Shown here: positions 54,638-63,361 of the stretch, piece after piece
How positions within the stretch are numbered: position 1 is the stretch's first letter
Layout: each line of letters begins with the position of its first letter
NCBI GenBank assembly: GCA_034521755.1
Contig: JAXHMB010000003.1
Span: 186,001-250,000 of the forward strand
Length of the DNA stretch: 64,000 bases
Direction of reading: 5' to 3'
Source: JAXHMB01 sp034521755
Lineage (GTDB): Bacteria > Bacteroidota > Rhodothermia > Balneolales > Balneolaceae
Translations under genes and position numbers: made by a program
The notes under the pieces: generated by a model
Seen by the model: the letters and a program-made list of their open reading frames with translations, nothing else
Told to the model about the DNA's origin: nothing
Databases searched by the model: none

Positions 54638-55099
54638 ATGAATACCTATACCAAGTACTCCAACAAATATTTTATTCTTATTGCTACCATTTTGTCATTA
54701 GTTATTATCAGCTGTAGTAATCCTGCAAGTTCAGAAGAAGAACACGAGCTCGAAGCAGAGGGAGCTGTACTTATATTAAATGGACAGGAAGTTGTTCGAT
54801 ATGAAGACGGTACTGTAACCGGCCAGCTTGAAGTAGATGAAGGCCAGGAAACCGCTCTTATTTCTATCTTCTTTTTGGATCACGACGGGGATCAGTTTCA
54901 ACCTGACGAGCCAGAATTCAGCCTTAACTGGAGAGACATTAATACTTCCATAGCTGATATTGAGCAGCATAATGAAGATGGCAAATGGAGATTTCACTTA
55001 CATGGTGAAGCTCAGGGTAATACAACAGTTATATTCCAGCTATTTCATAACGATCATGCTGATTTTGAAACTGCATCTATACCCGTGGTTGTAAATTAA
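54638..55099 (+). CDS. lipoprotein adjoining the first TonB-dependent receptor
   Basis: The 153-residue protein has a signal peptide of about 25 residues and a lipobox-like LVIISC (Cys near residue 26). The mature part is acidic (SEEEHELEAEG), with GAVLILNGQEVVRY, followed by EDGTVTGQLEV, FFLDHDGDQF and the end LFHNDHADFETASIPVVV. Several His and Asp residues could bind metal. I recall similar lipoproteins beside metal-receptor genes, but this is memory and not proven. It ends nine bases before the strong hairpin and 48 bases before the receptor ATG. Confidence 0.6.
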   Translation: MNTYTKYSNKYFILIATILSLVIISCSNPASSEEEHELEAEGAVLILNGQEVVRYEDGTVTGQLEVDEGQETALISIFFLDHDGDQFQPDEPEFSLNWRDINTSIADIEQHNEDGKWRFHLHGEAQGNTTVIFQLFHNDHADFETASIPVVVN

Positions 55100-55107
55100 C
55101 TAATAAC

Positions 55108-55135
55108 ATAGCCGGGAAATTATTTTCCCGGCTAT
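55108..55135 (+). other. perfect 12-bp hairpin between lipoprotein and receptor genes
   Basis: ATAGCCGGGAAA is the exact reverse complement of TTTCCCGGCTAT, separated by TTAT. It lies 12 bases before the receptor ATG at 55148. There is no long T tract, so it is not a canonical terminator. It could tune translation or processing of the receptor message. Confidence 0.75.
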
Positions 55136-55147
55136 ACCCATTTTCTT

Positions 55148-57394
55148 ATGAAATATTTGTTATTAGCCCTATTAATGGCTGTCTGCTGTACACTATATGC
55201 AAAAAATATACCTGCCGAGGCATCTACTCTTAAAGGTTATGTCTATGATAAAAATACAAATGAGCCTCTGGCATTTTCTTATTTATATGTTGAAGATTTA
55301 AACCGAACGGCTGTTGCAGCAAAAGACGGAAGCTATGTTTTCAGGAATATACCTGCCGGAACCTATACTATTTCAATAACACGTATTGGTTACCAGCCGA
55401 TATCAAGACAAATACAAGTACTCGTTGATGAAGAAATAAAAGCTGATTTTTATTTAGAAAGTAAAGCCCTGAGTGGATATGCTGTAGAAATTATTGGAAA
55501 TCAGGAACAAGCCACAGGATCAAGAATGGAACATGCCTCTACAAAAATTTCCGGTAATTCTTTGAGAAAAAATCTCGCAGGTACCTTGGCAGAAACCCTA
55601 AATAACCTTCCCGGCTTTGACACCAGGAGTATGGGATCAACTCCTTCACGACCTGTGATTCGAGGGCTTGGCGGTGAGCGCATAACCATTTTGCAAGACG
55701 GTTCTCGAACAGGTGATGTATCATCTCAATCTGCCGATCATGCAGTAACTGTTGATCCTGTAGCAGCAGAAGAAATAGAAATTGCGCGAGGGCCTGCAGC
55801 ACTAAAATATTCGGGAAACGCTATGGGCGGTGTTATCAATATTGTTCGAAATCAAATTGCAACATCTTTACCGGAAAACGTTTATGGAACCGCCAGCCTG
55901 CAGGGTGAAACAGTGAATACGGGAGCTGCAGCAGCAGCTCAAGCAGGTATCCCCATAGGAAGCTTGGCTTTAAATGTGGATGGAAATATGAGAATCGGTC
56001 AGGATATCTCAACTCCAATAGGAGATATTTCCAATTCGGATAAGCTATCTACAAATAATGCTGTTGGACTCAGCTATATCCGCCCTTGGGGTTATGCTGG
56101 GGTTGCCGGTAGTATTTATTATAGTAATTATGGAATCCCTCCAGACCCCAATGGCGGACATCCTAATGGAGTTGATATTGAGATGCAAAAAATACAGACG
56201 GATGGGCGAAGCGAAATATTTTTTGAAGAATCACTGTTTAAGTCACTGGATATCAATTATTCATTCAAGAATTATTACCACAAAGAGATTGAGTCGAATG
56301 GAATAATTGGTACTGAATTTGGGGTATTAACTACCGATGTATCCATTGGCACCAAGCACACCGAATTCCTATTTTTCGAAAGCGGATCACTGGGTCTATG
56401 GGGAGAAGCCAAAAACTATGCAATCCAGGGAGCAAGTACGCCTGATTCTGATTCTTACAGCGCCGCGCTTTATCTGATCGAAGAAATTAATATAAACCGT
56501 ATACACCTGGAGCTGGGCACTCGCATTGAACTAAATTCTACTGTTCCTGTTAATAGTAATCCGAACTCACAAATTGGCAATATCAGGGAGCGCCAATTCA
56601 CCGGATTTGCCGGTTCTCTTACGGCTACCTATGAGTTCAGTCCGGGTTGGTTTACAGGTGTTACACTTATGAAATCCTATCGGCCACCCTCCCAGGAAGA
56701 GCTTTACTCTGAAGGCCCGCACCTGGCTTCTTATTCTTTTGAAGTTGGAAATCCAAGTCTGGAATCAGAAAAGGGGTTTGGCAAAGAACTCTTCCTAAGA
56801 CTCAAAAAACCTACCCTTAATCTTGAATTAGCTGGTTATCACAACAGTTTTTCAAGCTATATATACTCCAGAAATACCGGTCAGCCCAGTGTGCGCTTTC
56901 CATCGTTGAACGTGTATCAATTTACAGGATCAGAGGCTTTACTATATGGATTTGAAGCTTCTGTGGAGTTTTTGTTCAATAAACGCTTATCGGCTTCTGT
57001 GGGAGCAAATTATACTCATGGGCAGCGAAAACTAACCAAAACCGAGCAGCAACTTTTAGGTACAAATAGCAATACTCGGCCCTTACCAATGATCCCTCCA
57101 TTTAAATCGTATGCCAGTCTAAATTATGCTTATAAGCAACTTAATGCTTCCGTTAAACTGACAAAAGCGGCAGAACAAAATCGGACTGGAGAATTTGAAG
57201 AATCTACACCGGGCTATTTTATTCTTGATCTTAGCACACAATACCGATTCCAAACCAAAGAATTGCTACATACGCTTTCTCTAAACGTCAACAACTTGTT
57301 TAATTCTGAATATTACAATCACCTTTCAAGAATTAAGGATATTAGGCCCGAACCCGCACGAAATATTTCACTGTTGTATCGCCTTTATTTCTGA
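55148..57394 (+). CDS. TonB-dependent receptor, ZnuD-like, module 1
   Basis: Outer-membrane receptor of 748 residues. Signal peptide at about 1-18; a carboxypeptidase regulatory-like domain from about 27 (TLKGYVYDKNTNEPLAFSYL); a plug with PSRPVIRGLGGERITIL, followed by QDGSRTGDVSSQ; then a barrel with RPPSQEELYSEGPHLASYSF and the GNPSLESEKGFGKE sequence, and the end YYNHLSRIKDIRPEPARNIS followed by LLYRLYF. These resemble ZnuD-type metal receptors and their relatives for Zn, Cu or Ni complexes. I infer metal uptake, but the substrate is not fixed. It follows the paralogous 107-residue protein and the lipoprotein, probably in one operon. Confidence 0.83.
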   Translation: MKYLLLALLMAVCCTLYAKNIPAEASTLKGYVYDKNTNEPLAFSYLYVEDLNRTAVAAKDGSYVFRNIPAGTYTISITRIGYQPISRQIQVLVDEEIKADFYLESKALSGYAVEIIGNQEQATGSRMEHASTKISGNSLRKNLAGTLAETLNNLPGFDTRSMGSTPSRPVIRGLGGERITILQDGSRTGDVSSQSADHAVTVDPVAAEEIEIARGPAALKYSGNAMGGVINIVRNQIATSLPENVYGTASLQGETVNTGAAAAAQAGIPIGSLALNVDGNMRIGQDISTPIGDISNSDKLSTNNAVGLSYIRPWGYAGVAGSIYYSNYGIPPDPNGGHPNGVDIEMQKIQTDGRSEIFFEESLFKSLDINYSFKNYYHKEIESNGIIGTEFGVLTTDVSIGTKHTEFLFFESGSLGLWGEAKNYAIQGASTPDSDSYSAALYLIEEININRIHLELGTRIELNSTVPVNSNPNSQIGNIRERQFTGFAGSLTATYEFSPGWFTGVTLMKSYRPPSQEELYSEGPHLASYSFEVGNPSLESEKGFGKELFLRLKKPTLNLELAGYHNSFSSYIYSRNTGQPSVRFPSLNVYQFTGSEALLYGFEASVEFLFNKRLSASVGANYTHGQRKLTKTEQQLLGTNSNTRPLPMIPPFKSYASLNYAYKQLNASVKLTKAAEQNRTGEFEESTPGYFILDLSTQYRFQTKELLHTLSLNVNNLFNSEYYNHLSRIKDIRPEPARNISLLYRLYF

Positions 57395-57484
57395 TAAGAA
57401 ACTTAACCTTCAGTACAACAGGCATATTTATATAGTTTTACTTCCCAAACTTGCAGAAGCAAACTCGAAAACTTAGTTTTTAAC

Positions 57485-57808
57485 GTGAAGCAAAAGAACT
57501 TATATACCGTTATAAGTTTCCTGATGCTTGTAATTATGAGCATCAGCCTCGTCTTTTCTACGCTTCACTCACACCATCATATTCAATGGGACCATTCGGG
57601 AGATATAGCCAATACCGGTAACTGTTTTACCAAAGATACCACAGTATGTCCTATCAGTGGCTACCTGTTCCAGGCTGATATCACTCCTCCCACTTCTGCC
57701 GACTCTGAGCTTTCTCATCTTACCTTAATTACAGAATACGACAGAGTAATCCTTGAGAAGGATATTGAGTCCCTGGTTCTTGGTCGAGCCCCTCCCCTTG
57801 TAGGTTAA
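57485..57808 (+). CDS. 107-residue His/Cys-containing membrane-anchored protein, module 2
   Basis: Paralogue of the product at 54208, aligned with no gap and matching at 67 of 107 positions. Residues 24-32 (FSTLHSHHH) and 44-62 are identical, as is the LVLGRAPP at 97-104. It has the same anchor at about 8-27 (with FLMLVIMSISLVF) and the same GTG start (MKQKNLY). Since the two copies diverged most in the linker 66-92, the His/Cys segments and the RAPP end are likely the functional parts. It precedes the second receptor gene by about 100 bases. No family name is known to me. Confidence 0.72.
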   Translation: MKQKNLYTVISFLMLVIMSISLVFSTLHSHHHIQWDHSGDIANTGNCFTKDTTVCPISGYLFQADITPPTSADSELSHLTLITEYDRVILEKDIESLVLGRAPPLVG

Positions 57809-57910
57809 ATCATCATCGACATTTACTTAAGATTTGGAAAATCCATCATCAAAAGATGGTATAACTGAATCTCTCTATTCAAATTATTTTTAAGGTTTAA
57901 CCGTTAAAGT

Positions 57911-60325
57911 ATGAATTCTATAAATTTTAGTACTGTAACAATTGCTATAGCATTATTTGGGCTGTTAAATATTGCCATTACTTCCAATACAGGTGCCAAA
58001 GATATTCATGAGCAAACAGGCAGCATCAAAGGTAAAGTAACCGATGCAAATGATAATCCGCTGCCCGGAGTGAATGTTATTTTGCCGGAGATTGACAAAG
58101 GAACCTCTACCAATGCAAACGGTGAGTACAATATTACTAATGTACCCACAGGTACGTACACCATCTCATTTTCCTATGTTGGATTTGCTAACAAAGTTCA
58201 AAGGGTTACTATTGAGGACGGCGCAACAACAGAATTAAACGTGTCATTAAAAAATCAGGCCATCCAATTTGATGCTGTTACCGTAACAGGTACAGCTTAT
58301 GCTTCAGATCCGTTGACCACCCCAGCAGACATTGATGTGATTACCGGTGATAATAAATTTGCCATTCAAAAAACATCTCTTGGAGCATCATTGGATGAAC
58401 TTGCCGGTGTCTCTACTATCTCAACAGGTACAAACATTGGCAAACCGGTCATTCGGGGGCTTAGTGGAAACCGAATTAGGGTTTTGGATGATGGAGTAGC
58501 CATGGATTTTCAACAGTATGGTGTTAGACATGGCCCCAATGTTGACCCATTTAATTCTGAAAGAATTGAGGTTGTACGAGGTGCCGCAAGTGTTCAGTAT
58601 GGTTCAGATGCACTCGGAGGTGCAGTGAATGTAATCTCTCATGGAATACCTGATGCTATTGACAAGGATTCCTTTCTTGAAGCAGAAATCTTGGGGGAAT
58701 ATGCCACTTCCAACCAGGAACGAGCCGGTGGTCTACATATTGACGGTGCCTCAGGAGGTTTTGGGATTACAGGAACTATTATAAGCCGGAAAGGCGGAAA
58801 TATTACGGTTCCGGACGTACCCAATTTTCAAGAATCAGGAAACTCAACCGATCCAAAATTTACGGGAGAGCTTAACAACACCGATTTTGTACAACTAAAT
58901 GGTAGCATCGGCCTTGGCTATAAAGGTGATTTTGGGAAAGTTTCCGGTGAATACACCCGCTGGAAGAATGAGCATAACTTTCTATTGCCAAATGGACTGG
59001 GACTGGGTCAAAATCTTGAAAACGACACCTTCCAGTTTAAGGGCAACTTTCCGCTGGGCAACAGCTTTATATTAAAACCTCACTTCACATATTTGCGTAA
59101 TTTAAGACAGTCCAATCCGGGTGGTGCAAATGCACGGCCTCGAAGCCAGCTCCCGGAAAACGGACCGGCCCATTTGGATATATTACTCGACAGCTATTCA
59201 AGTAAAGTTGAGCTTCAGCACCCCGCTGTGGGTCCTTTTGCGGGCACTATTGGAGTTGAATACTTATACCAGAACCAAACAACCAGAGGCACCGGTGAGC
59301 CCCTTGTACCTTCAGGAATCATTAAAAATTTTGGGTTATTTGTATTTGAAAAAGCAGAATTAGGTGATTTCACCCTTTCCGTTGGGGCCAGAATTGATAC
59401 CCGGGACCAGGAGGCCGAGCCAAATAACGATTTAAATCTCCCCGATACCTCTACCGGGGAAACTTCTGCAGTTCTTACACAAAATTATACTGAATTTTCC
59501 GGGTCAATCGGAGGCACCTATCAGTTTACTGAAAGGTTCGCCATTGCTACAAACATAAGCCGCGGCTTCAGAGCACCCAGTTTATTTGACCTTCACGTAG
59601 ATGGTGTGCATGGCGGGGTTGCTGCTTTCCAGGTAGGAAATCCCAATCTGGAAGCTGAAAGATCGTTAAACACAGATCTTTCGCTGAGATGGAGATCATC
59701 TCTTGTGAAGGCTAAGCTGACAGGCTATATAAACCGAATCAACAACTATATTTTCTTGGTAAACACCGGACAATTTGCAGGTGGTGGAAGTGGCCCGCCC
59801 ATCCTGGAGACAACGCAGGGAGATGCCCGCCTGATGGGTATTGATGCAAGTATGCAGGCCCAGGTTACTCCCTGGATGCAGGTTGATGGTACTTTTGAAC
59901 TTGTAGAAGGAGAAAATATTGATTCTGATATTCAGAATGTAGATGATTTACCCCTATTGCCTGCAACCAAGCTAAGCGGTGGAATCAAGCTTATAAAAAA
60001 TAATCTTGGTATGCTTGACAGTCCTTTTTTCAGAATAGGAGTACAACATGCCTTTGAGAAAAAAGCGGCCGGTAGATATGAGCCCTTCTGGCAATTTGGT
60101 CCAGCCTTTCCCTTTGGCCGAGCCTCAACAGATTCTTATACCATATTAAATGCAAGTCTTGGGTTTGATCTCCCTGTTTGGGATCGACCTATCTCTTTTC
60201 AGCTATCTGCTCAAAACCTGTTAGACGAAAGCTATAGAGACTTTTTGGACACCTACAAAGGCTATGCCCTGAGTCCGGGACGCAATATTACATTTCGTGT
60301 TAAATTGCCCATCAAAGTCTTATAG
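57911..60325 (+). CDS. TonB-dependent receptor, ZnuD-like, module 2
   Basis: Receptor of 804 residues. Signal or anchor at about 1-29, carboxypeptidase-regulatory-like domain near 37-112 (KGKVTDANDNPLPGVNVILP), plug with GKPVIRGLSGNRIRVLDDGV and PFNSERIEVVRGAASVQYGS, barrel with RGFRAPSLFDLHVDGVHGGV, the GNPNLEAERSLN sequence, SFQLSAQNLLDESYRDFLDTY and the end SPGRNITFRVKLPIKVL. It is related to the first receptor but clearly diverged. A strong terminator follows. Its own 107-residue partner precedes it, suggesting the pair was duplicated as a unit and the receptors were specialised. Confidence 0.83.
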   Translation: MNSINFSTVTIAIALFGLLNIAITSNTGAKDIHEQTGSIKGKVTDANDNPLPGVNVILPEIDKGTSTNANGEYNITNVPTGTYTISFSYVGFANKVQRVTIEDGATTELNVSLKNQAIQFDAVTVTGTAYASDPLTTPADIDVITGDNKFAIQKTSLGASLDELAGVSTISTGTNIGKPVIRGLSGNRIRVLDDGVAMDFQQYGVRHGPNVDPFNSERIEVVRGAASVQYGSDALGGAVNVISHGIPDAIDKDSFLEAEILGEYATSNQERAGGLHIDGASGGFGITGTIISRKGGNITVPDVPNFQESGNSTDPKFTGELNNTDFVQLNGSIGLGYKGDFGKVSGEYTRWKNEHNFLLPNGLGLGQNLENDTFQFKGNFPLGNSFILKPHFTYLRNLRQSNPGGANARPRSQLPENGPAHLDILLDSYSSKVELQHPAVGPFAGTIGVEYLYQNQTTRGTGEPLVPSGIIKNFGLFVFEKAELGDFTLSVGARIDTRDQEAEPNNDLNLPDTSTGETSAVLTQNYTEFSGSIGGTYQFTERFAIATNISRGFRAPSLFDLHVDGVHGGVAAFQVGNPNLEAERSLNTDLSLRWRSSLVKAKLTGYINRINNYIFLVNTGQFAGGGSGPPILETTQGDARLMGIDASMQAQVTPWMQVDGTFELVEGENIDSDIQNVDDLPLLPATKLSGGIKLIKNNLGMLDSPFFRIGVQHAFEKKAAGRYEPFWQFGPAFPFGRASTDSYTILNASLGFDLPVWDRPISFQLSAQNLLDESYRDFLDTYKGYALSPGRNITFRVKLPIKVL

Positions 60326-60336
60326 TATCGTAACCC

Positions 60337-60372
60337 AAAAGAGGGAAAGAGTTTCCTTTCCCTCTTTTCTTT
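60337..60372 (+). terminator. intrinsic terminator of the receptor operon
   Basis: AAAAGAGGGAAAG pairs exactly with CTTTCCCTCTTTT around a six-base loop, followed by CTTTTTGG. It ends the second receptor gene. Confidence 0.9.
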
Positions 60373-60408
60373 TTGGACAAATATCTGTTACTTAAATCGT
60401 TTCTATAA

Positions 60409-60785
60409 ATGAAGGCTTTAGAACAACATTTCTGATAAAAGTTTACTCAAGGACAGAAACCTGTATGTCATTTTTGGCATCACCCTAACGGCTGTAATGG
60501 GTGTAGCCAGTATCGCACCTGCCTTGCCTAAAATGGCCCGCGTACTGGAGGTTTCAACCGAGTAGATTGGTCTGTTGATTACTGTCTTTACCGTCCCCGG
60601 TATATTCCTGACTCCCATTTTAGGCGTTTTTGCTGATCGTATTGGACGATTCTGAGAATAGGGCAGGATCTGGGTCCTTTTTACTTGGATTGGTCTATGC
60701 TTTGGCGGGTATAAGCGGAACATTTTTTGTTACAGCCGGAGTAGCTTTGCTGATGGCAGGCGTTGCAATAGTTCTTATAAAATAA
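60409..60785 (+). pseudogene. MFS transporter remnant (5' and 3' ends only)
   Basis: From about 60425, NISDKSLLKDRNLYVIFGIT, followed by LTAVMGVASIAPALPKMARV, is the first helix and loop of a major-facilitator efflux protein. It is interrupted by TAG after VSTE, then IGLLITVFTVPGIFLTPILG, followed by VFADRIGRF, continues in frame. A later fragment reads GQDLGP and, one frame shift on, FLLGLVYALAGISGTFFVTA and VALLMAGVAIVLIK, the C-terminal helix. About two thirds of the gene is missing from the middle. Several defects show this is a decayed gene, not an indel error. Confidence 0.8.
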
Positions 60786-60813
60786 AAATCCCGGGAGTTC
60801 AATCCCGGGATTT
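60786..60813 (+). terminator. hairpin after the MFS remnant
   Basis: AAATCCCGGGA and its exact complement TCCCGGGATTT are separated by six bases. The T tail is only three long, but the stem is GC-rich and directly follows the remnant's stop codon. Confidence 0.65.
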
Positions 60814-60989
60814 CTCATGCTTTAGGTTTCAGCATTTAGGAGTGACTAGTTGACTAACTAGATTTAGGGTCTATAAGAGAGACTCAAGAGAGAAATTCTT
60901 GTCTCTCTATTTTCAAGAGAACAGTACCGGCCATTTGTTACAAATTAATTCCACTTTTTTTGTGACCTTAATTTTAGCATATTCAATTT

Positions 60990-61455
60990 ATGGCAAAAAT
61001 GACCCTTAACACTCCTGTAGGGCTATTATTACTGATTGCAGACGTATCAGGAATAACTGAAATTAGATTCATTTCTGAAGATAATTTTTCGAATAAAGAA
61101 TCTGATCATCCTGTGTTGAAAGAAACCAAGAGACAACTCATAGAATACTTTAAAGGTAATCGTAAAACATTTGATCTGCCTGTCAACCCATCGGGAACAC
61201 CCTTTCAGGAATCGGTATGGAATGAACTGCAGCACATCCCTTATGGTACGACTGCCACCTATTCCGAAATCTCTAAAAAGCTGGATAATCCAAAAGCCGT
61301 GCGTGCTGTTGGCAAAGCAAACGCACTCAATCCTATACCCTATTATTATACCCTGTCACCGCGTTATTGGAGCCAATCAAACCTTGACGGGATATGCAGG
61401 CGGAATAGAAAAAAAGCGTTGGCTGCTTAAGCATGAAGGAGCTCTTTTGCTGTAA
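60990..61455 (+). pseudogene. ogt: methylated-DNA--protein-cysteine methyltransferase, frameshifted as read
   Basis: DNA repair enzyme that removes methyl from O6-methylguanine. The first frame gives residues 1-115 (TPVGLLLLIADVSGITEIRF, TPFQESVWNELQHIPYGTTATY, SEISKKLDNPKAVRAVGKAN) and then runs on wrongly. The correct end, including the active-site PCHRVIGAN and the LTGYAGGIEKKRWLLKHEG sequence, is in another frame. One extra base around 61338-61350 (near TATTATTATA) explains the shift; corrected it is 154 residues. As with lysS and valS, a sequencing indel is possible. Confidence 0.85.
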
Positions 61456-61536
61456 GCTCTTTAAATCTTTTTACTATCTCTTTGAGTATCTGCTTATTAC
61501 ATTGTAACATTAAATTTTACTTTAATTTTAGAATCC

Positions 61537-63132
61537 ATGCGTAGATTATATTCAATTTTACTGGCTTTTATTTGTGTTGGCTTTTGTGTTTCTACTTCCC
61601 TTGCTCAAATTCAGGAAGCCCCCGATCGTACCCGAGGTGAAGGTCCATACGACCGGCTGATTATTAGAGGAGTGATGCTGGTTGACGGTACCGGTTCTCC
61701 ACCTACAGGTCCGGTTGATGTGGTTGTTGAAGGCAACAAAATAGCTTCTATCCGCACTGTGGGATATCCCGGTCTTCCTATCAACGAGGAACGCCGCCCA
61801 AAAGTTGGAGAAAACGGTAAAGAGATTGATGCCGAAGGCATGTACCTGCTGCCCGGCTTTATAGATATGCATGCTCACACCGGCGGCTCTGCACAGGGTA
61901 CACCTGCTGAATATGTGTATAAACTTTGGATGGCGCATGGTATCACCAGTATTCGCGAGCCGGGCTCTTTTAACGGCATGGACTGGACCTTAAAGCAAAA
62001 AGAGCGGAGTGCAAACAATGAAATTGCTGCTCCGCGCATGTCGGCTTATATAGGTTTTGGCATGGGACATGACGGTCCTATCACCACTCCCGAACAGGCT
62101 CGAAAATGGGTACAGATGATCCATAAAGAAGGAGCAGATGGCATTAAGTTTTTTGGAGCAAGTGTCCCTGTCTATGCTGCCGCCATTGATGAAGCCAACA
62201 AACTGGGACTGGGTACTATGACTCATCATGCCCAGACACGGGTAGTTTATAACAATGCGCTGGAATCTGCTCGCTTAGGGCTTACAAGTGTTACCCACTG
62301 GTACGGTGTGCCCGAATCGATGTTCACCGATCAAATCATCCAGGACTATCCGCTGGATTACAATTACAACAATGAGCAGCACCGTTTTGAAGAAGCCGGT
62401 AAACTTTGGAAACAGGCCGCAGAGCCATACAGCGACAAGTGGAACGCCGTGATGAATGAAATGATAGAACTGGATCTTACGATGAATCCTACGTTTACCA
62501 TCTATGAAGCCAGCCGCGACCTGTCTGCTCAGCGCAATGCCGAATGGCATAAAACCTACACCCTGCCCTCTTTATGGGAGTTTTATAAGCCCAGCAGAAT
62601 CTCTCACGGCTCGTACTGGCTGGACTGGGGTACCGAGCAGGAAGTTGCCTGGAAAGAAAATTTCGATCTCTGGTTTGAGTTTATCAACGAATACAAGAAC
62701 CGAGGCGGACGTGTTACGCTTGGCTCCGATGCCGGATATATCTACAAGCTTTATGGGTTTGGATACATCCAGGAAATGGAGCTTTTTCGAGAAGCAGGGT
62801 TCCATCCGCTGGAAATTTTCCAGTCTGCATCACTGAAAGCGGCAGAAGTACTGGGTATGGATGACAAAATCGGAACTATTGAAGTAGGAAAGCTGGCCGA
62901 TATGGTCATCGTTGACGCCAATCCCCTAGCCAACCTCAAAACGCTCTATGGAACAGGAGCTATCAAAGTAACTGAAGATAACGAGGTTACACGGCACGGT
63001 GGAATCAAATACACTATTAAAGATGGCATTGTGTACGATGCTAAACAACTGCTAAAAGATGTCGAAGAACTGGTAAAAAAATCCAAGGCTGAGAAAGATT
63101 ATACGATCACTCAGCCGGGCATGGAGAAATAA
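61537..63132 (+). CDS. secreted amidohydrolase-family protein
   Basis: Metal-dependent hydrolase of 531 residues with a signal peptide (VGFCVSTSLAQ, cleaved at about residue 23). The amidohydrolase metal motif is FIDMHAHTGG (HxH near 112-114). A middle KFFGASVPVYAAAIDEAN is where the bridging Lys or carbamate region may fall, a VTLGSDAGYIYKLYGFGYIQ segment holds the late Asp, and the end SLKAAEVLGMDDKIGTIEVG, followed by KLADMVIV, is the usual TIM-barrel cap. The substrate may be a peptide, urea or imidazolone type; unknown. It is preceded by AT-rich DNA and followed by a repeat. Confidence 0.85.
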   Translation: MRRLYSILLAFICVGFCVSTSLAQIQEAPDRTRGEGPYDRLIIRGVMLVDGTGSPPTGPVDVVVEGNKIASIRTVGYPGLPINEERRPKVGENGKEIDAEGMYLLPGFIDMHAHTGGSAQGTPAEYVYKLWMAHGITSIREPGSFNGMDWTLKQKERSANNEIAAPRMSAYIGFGMGHDGPITTPEQARKWVQMIHKEGADGIKFFGASVPVYAAAIDEANKLGLGTMTHHAQTRVVYNNALESARLGLTSVTHWYGVPESMFTDQIIQDYPLDYNYNNEQHRFEEAGKLWKQAAEPYSDKWNAVMNEMIELDLTMNPTFTIYEASRDLSAQRNAEWHKTYTLPSLWEFYKPSRISHGSYWLDWGTEQEVAWKENFDLWFEFINEYKNRGGRVTLGSDAGYIYKLYGFGYIQEMELFREAGFHPLEIFQSASLKAAEVLGMDDKIGTIEVGKLADMVIVDANPLANLKTLYGTGAIKVTEDNEVTRHGGIKYTIKDGIVYDAKQLLKDVEELVKKSKAEKDYTITQPGMEK

Positions 63133-63178
63133 TATTCAGTCATAACAATTTTTATTCTCCTCGAAAGTTATTCTACGA

Positions 63179-63333
63179 GGGCTTTGCAAAGCCTTACTGT
63201 CATTGCGAACGCAGCGAATGTAATGAGCGAAGTGAAGCAATCTCAAGGAAATGAGCACCGAAAAGGGAGATTGCTTCGTCGCTTTGCTCCTCGCAATGAC
63301 AAGTTCGATTTTTGGGGATTTGCAAATTCTCTC
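63179..63333. repeat. dispersed palindromic repeat, copy 2
   Basis: Same family as the element before bshB1. GCTTTGCAAAGCC, ACTGTCATTGCGAACGC, GAGATTGCTTC, CTCGCAATGACA and TTCGATTTTTGGGG are all shared, in the same order, with a longer inner part here. CATTGCGA and TCGCAATG, and GAAGCAATCTC and GAGATTGCTTC, form the inverted arms. No gene lies in this gap of 229 bases. Confidence 0.7.
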
Positions 63334-63361
63334 TACATCACTTTCAATACCGTGTTAATTT

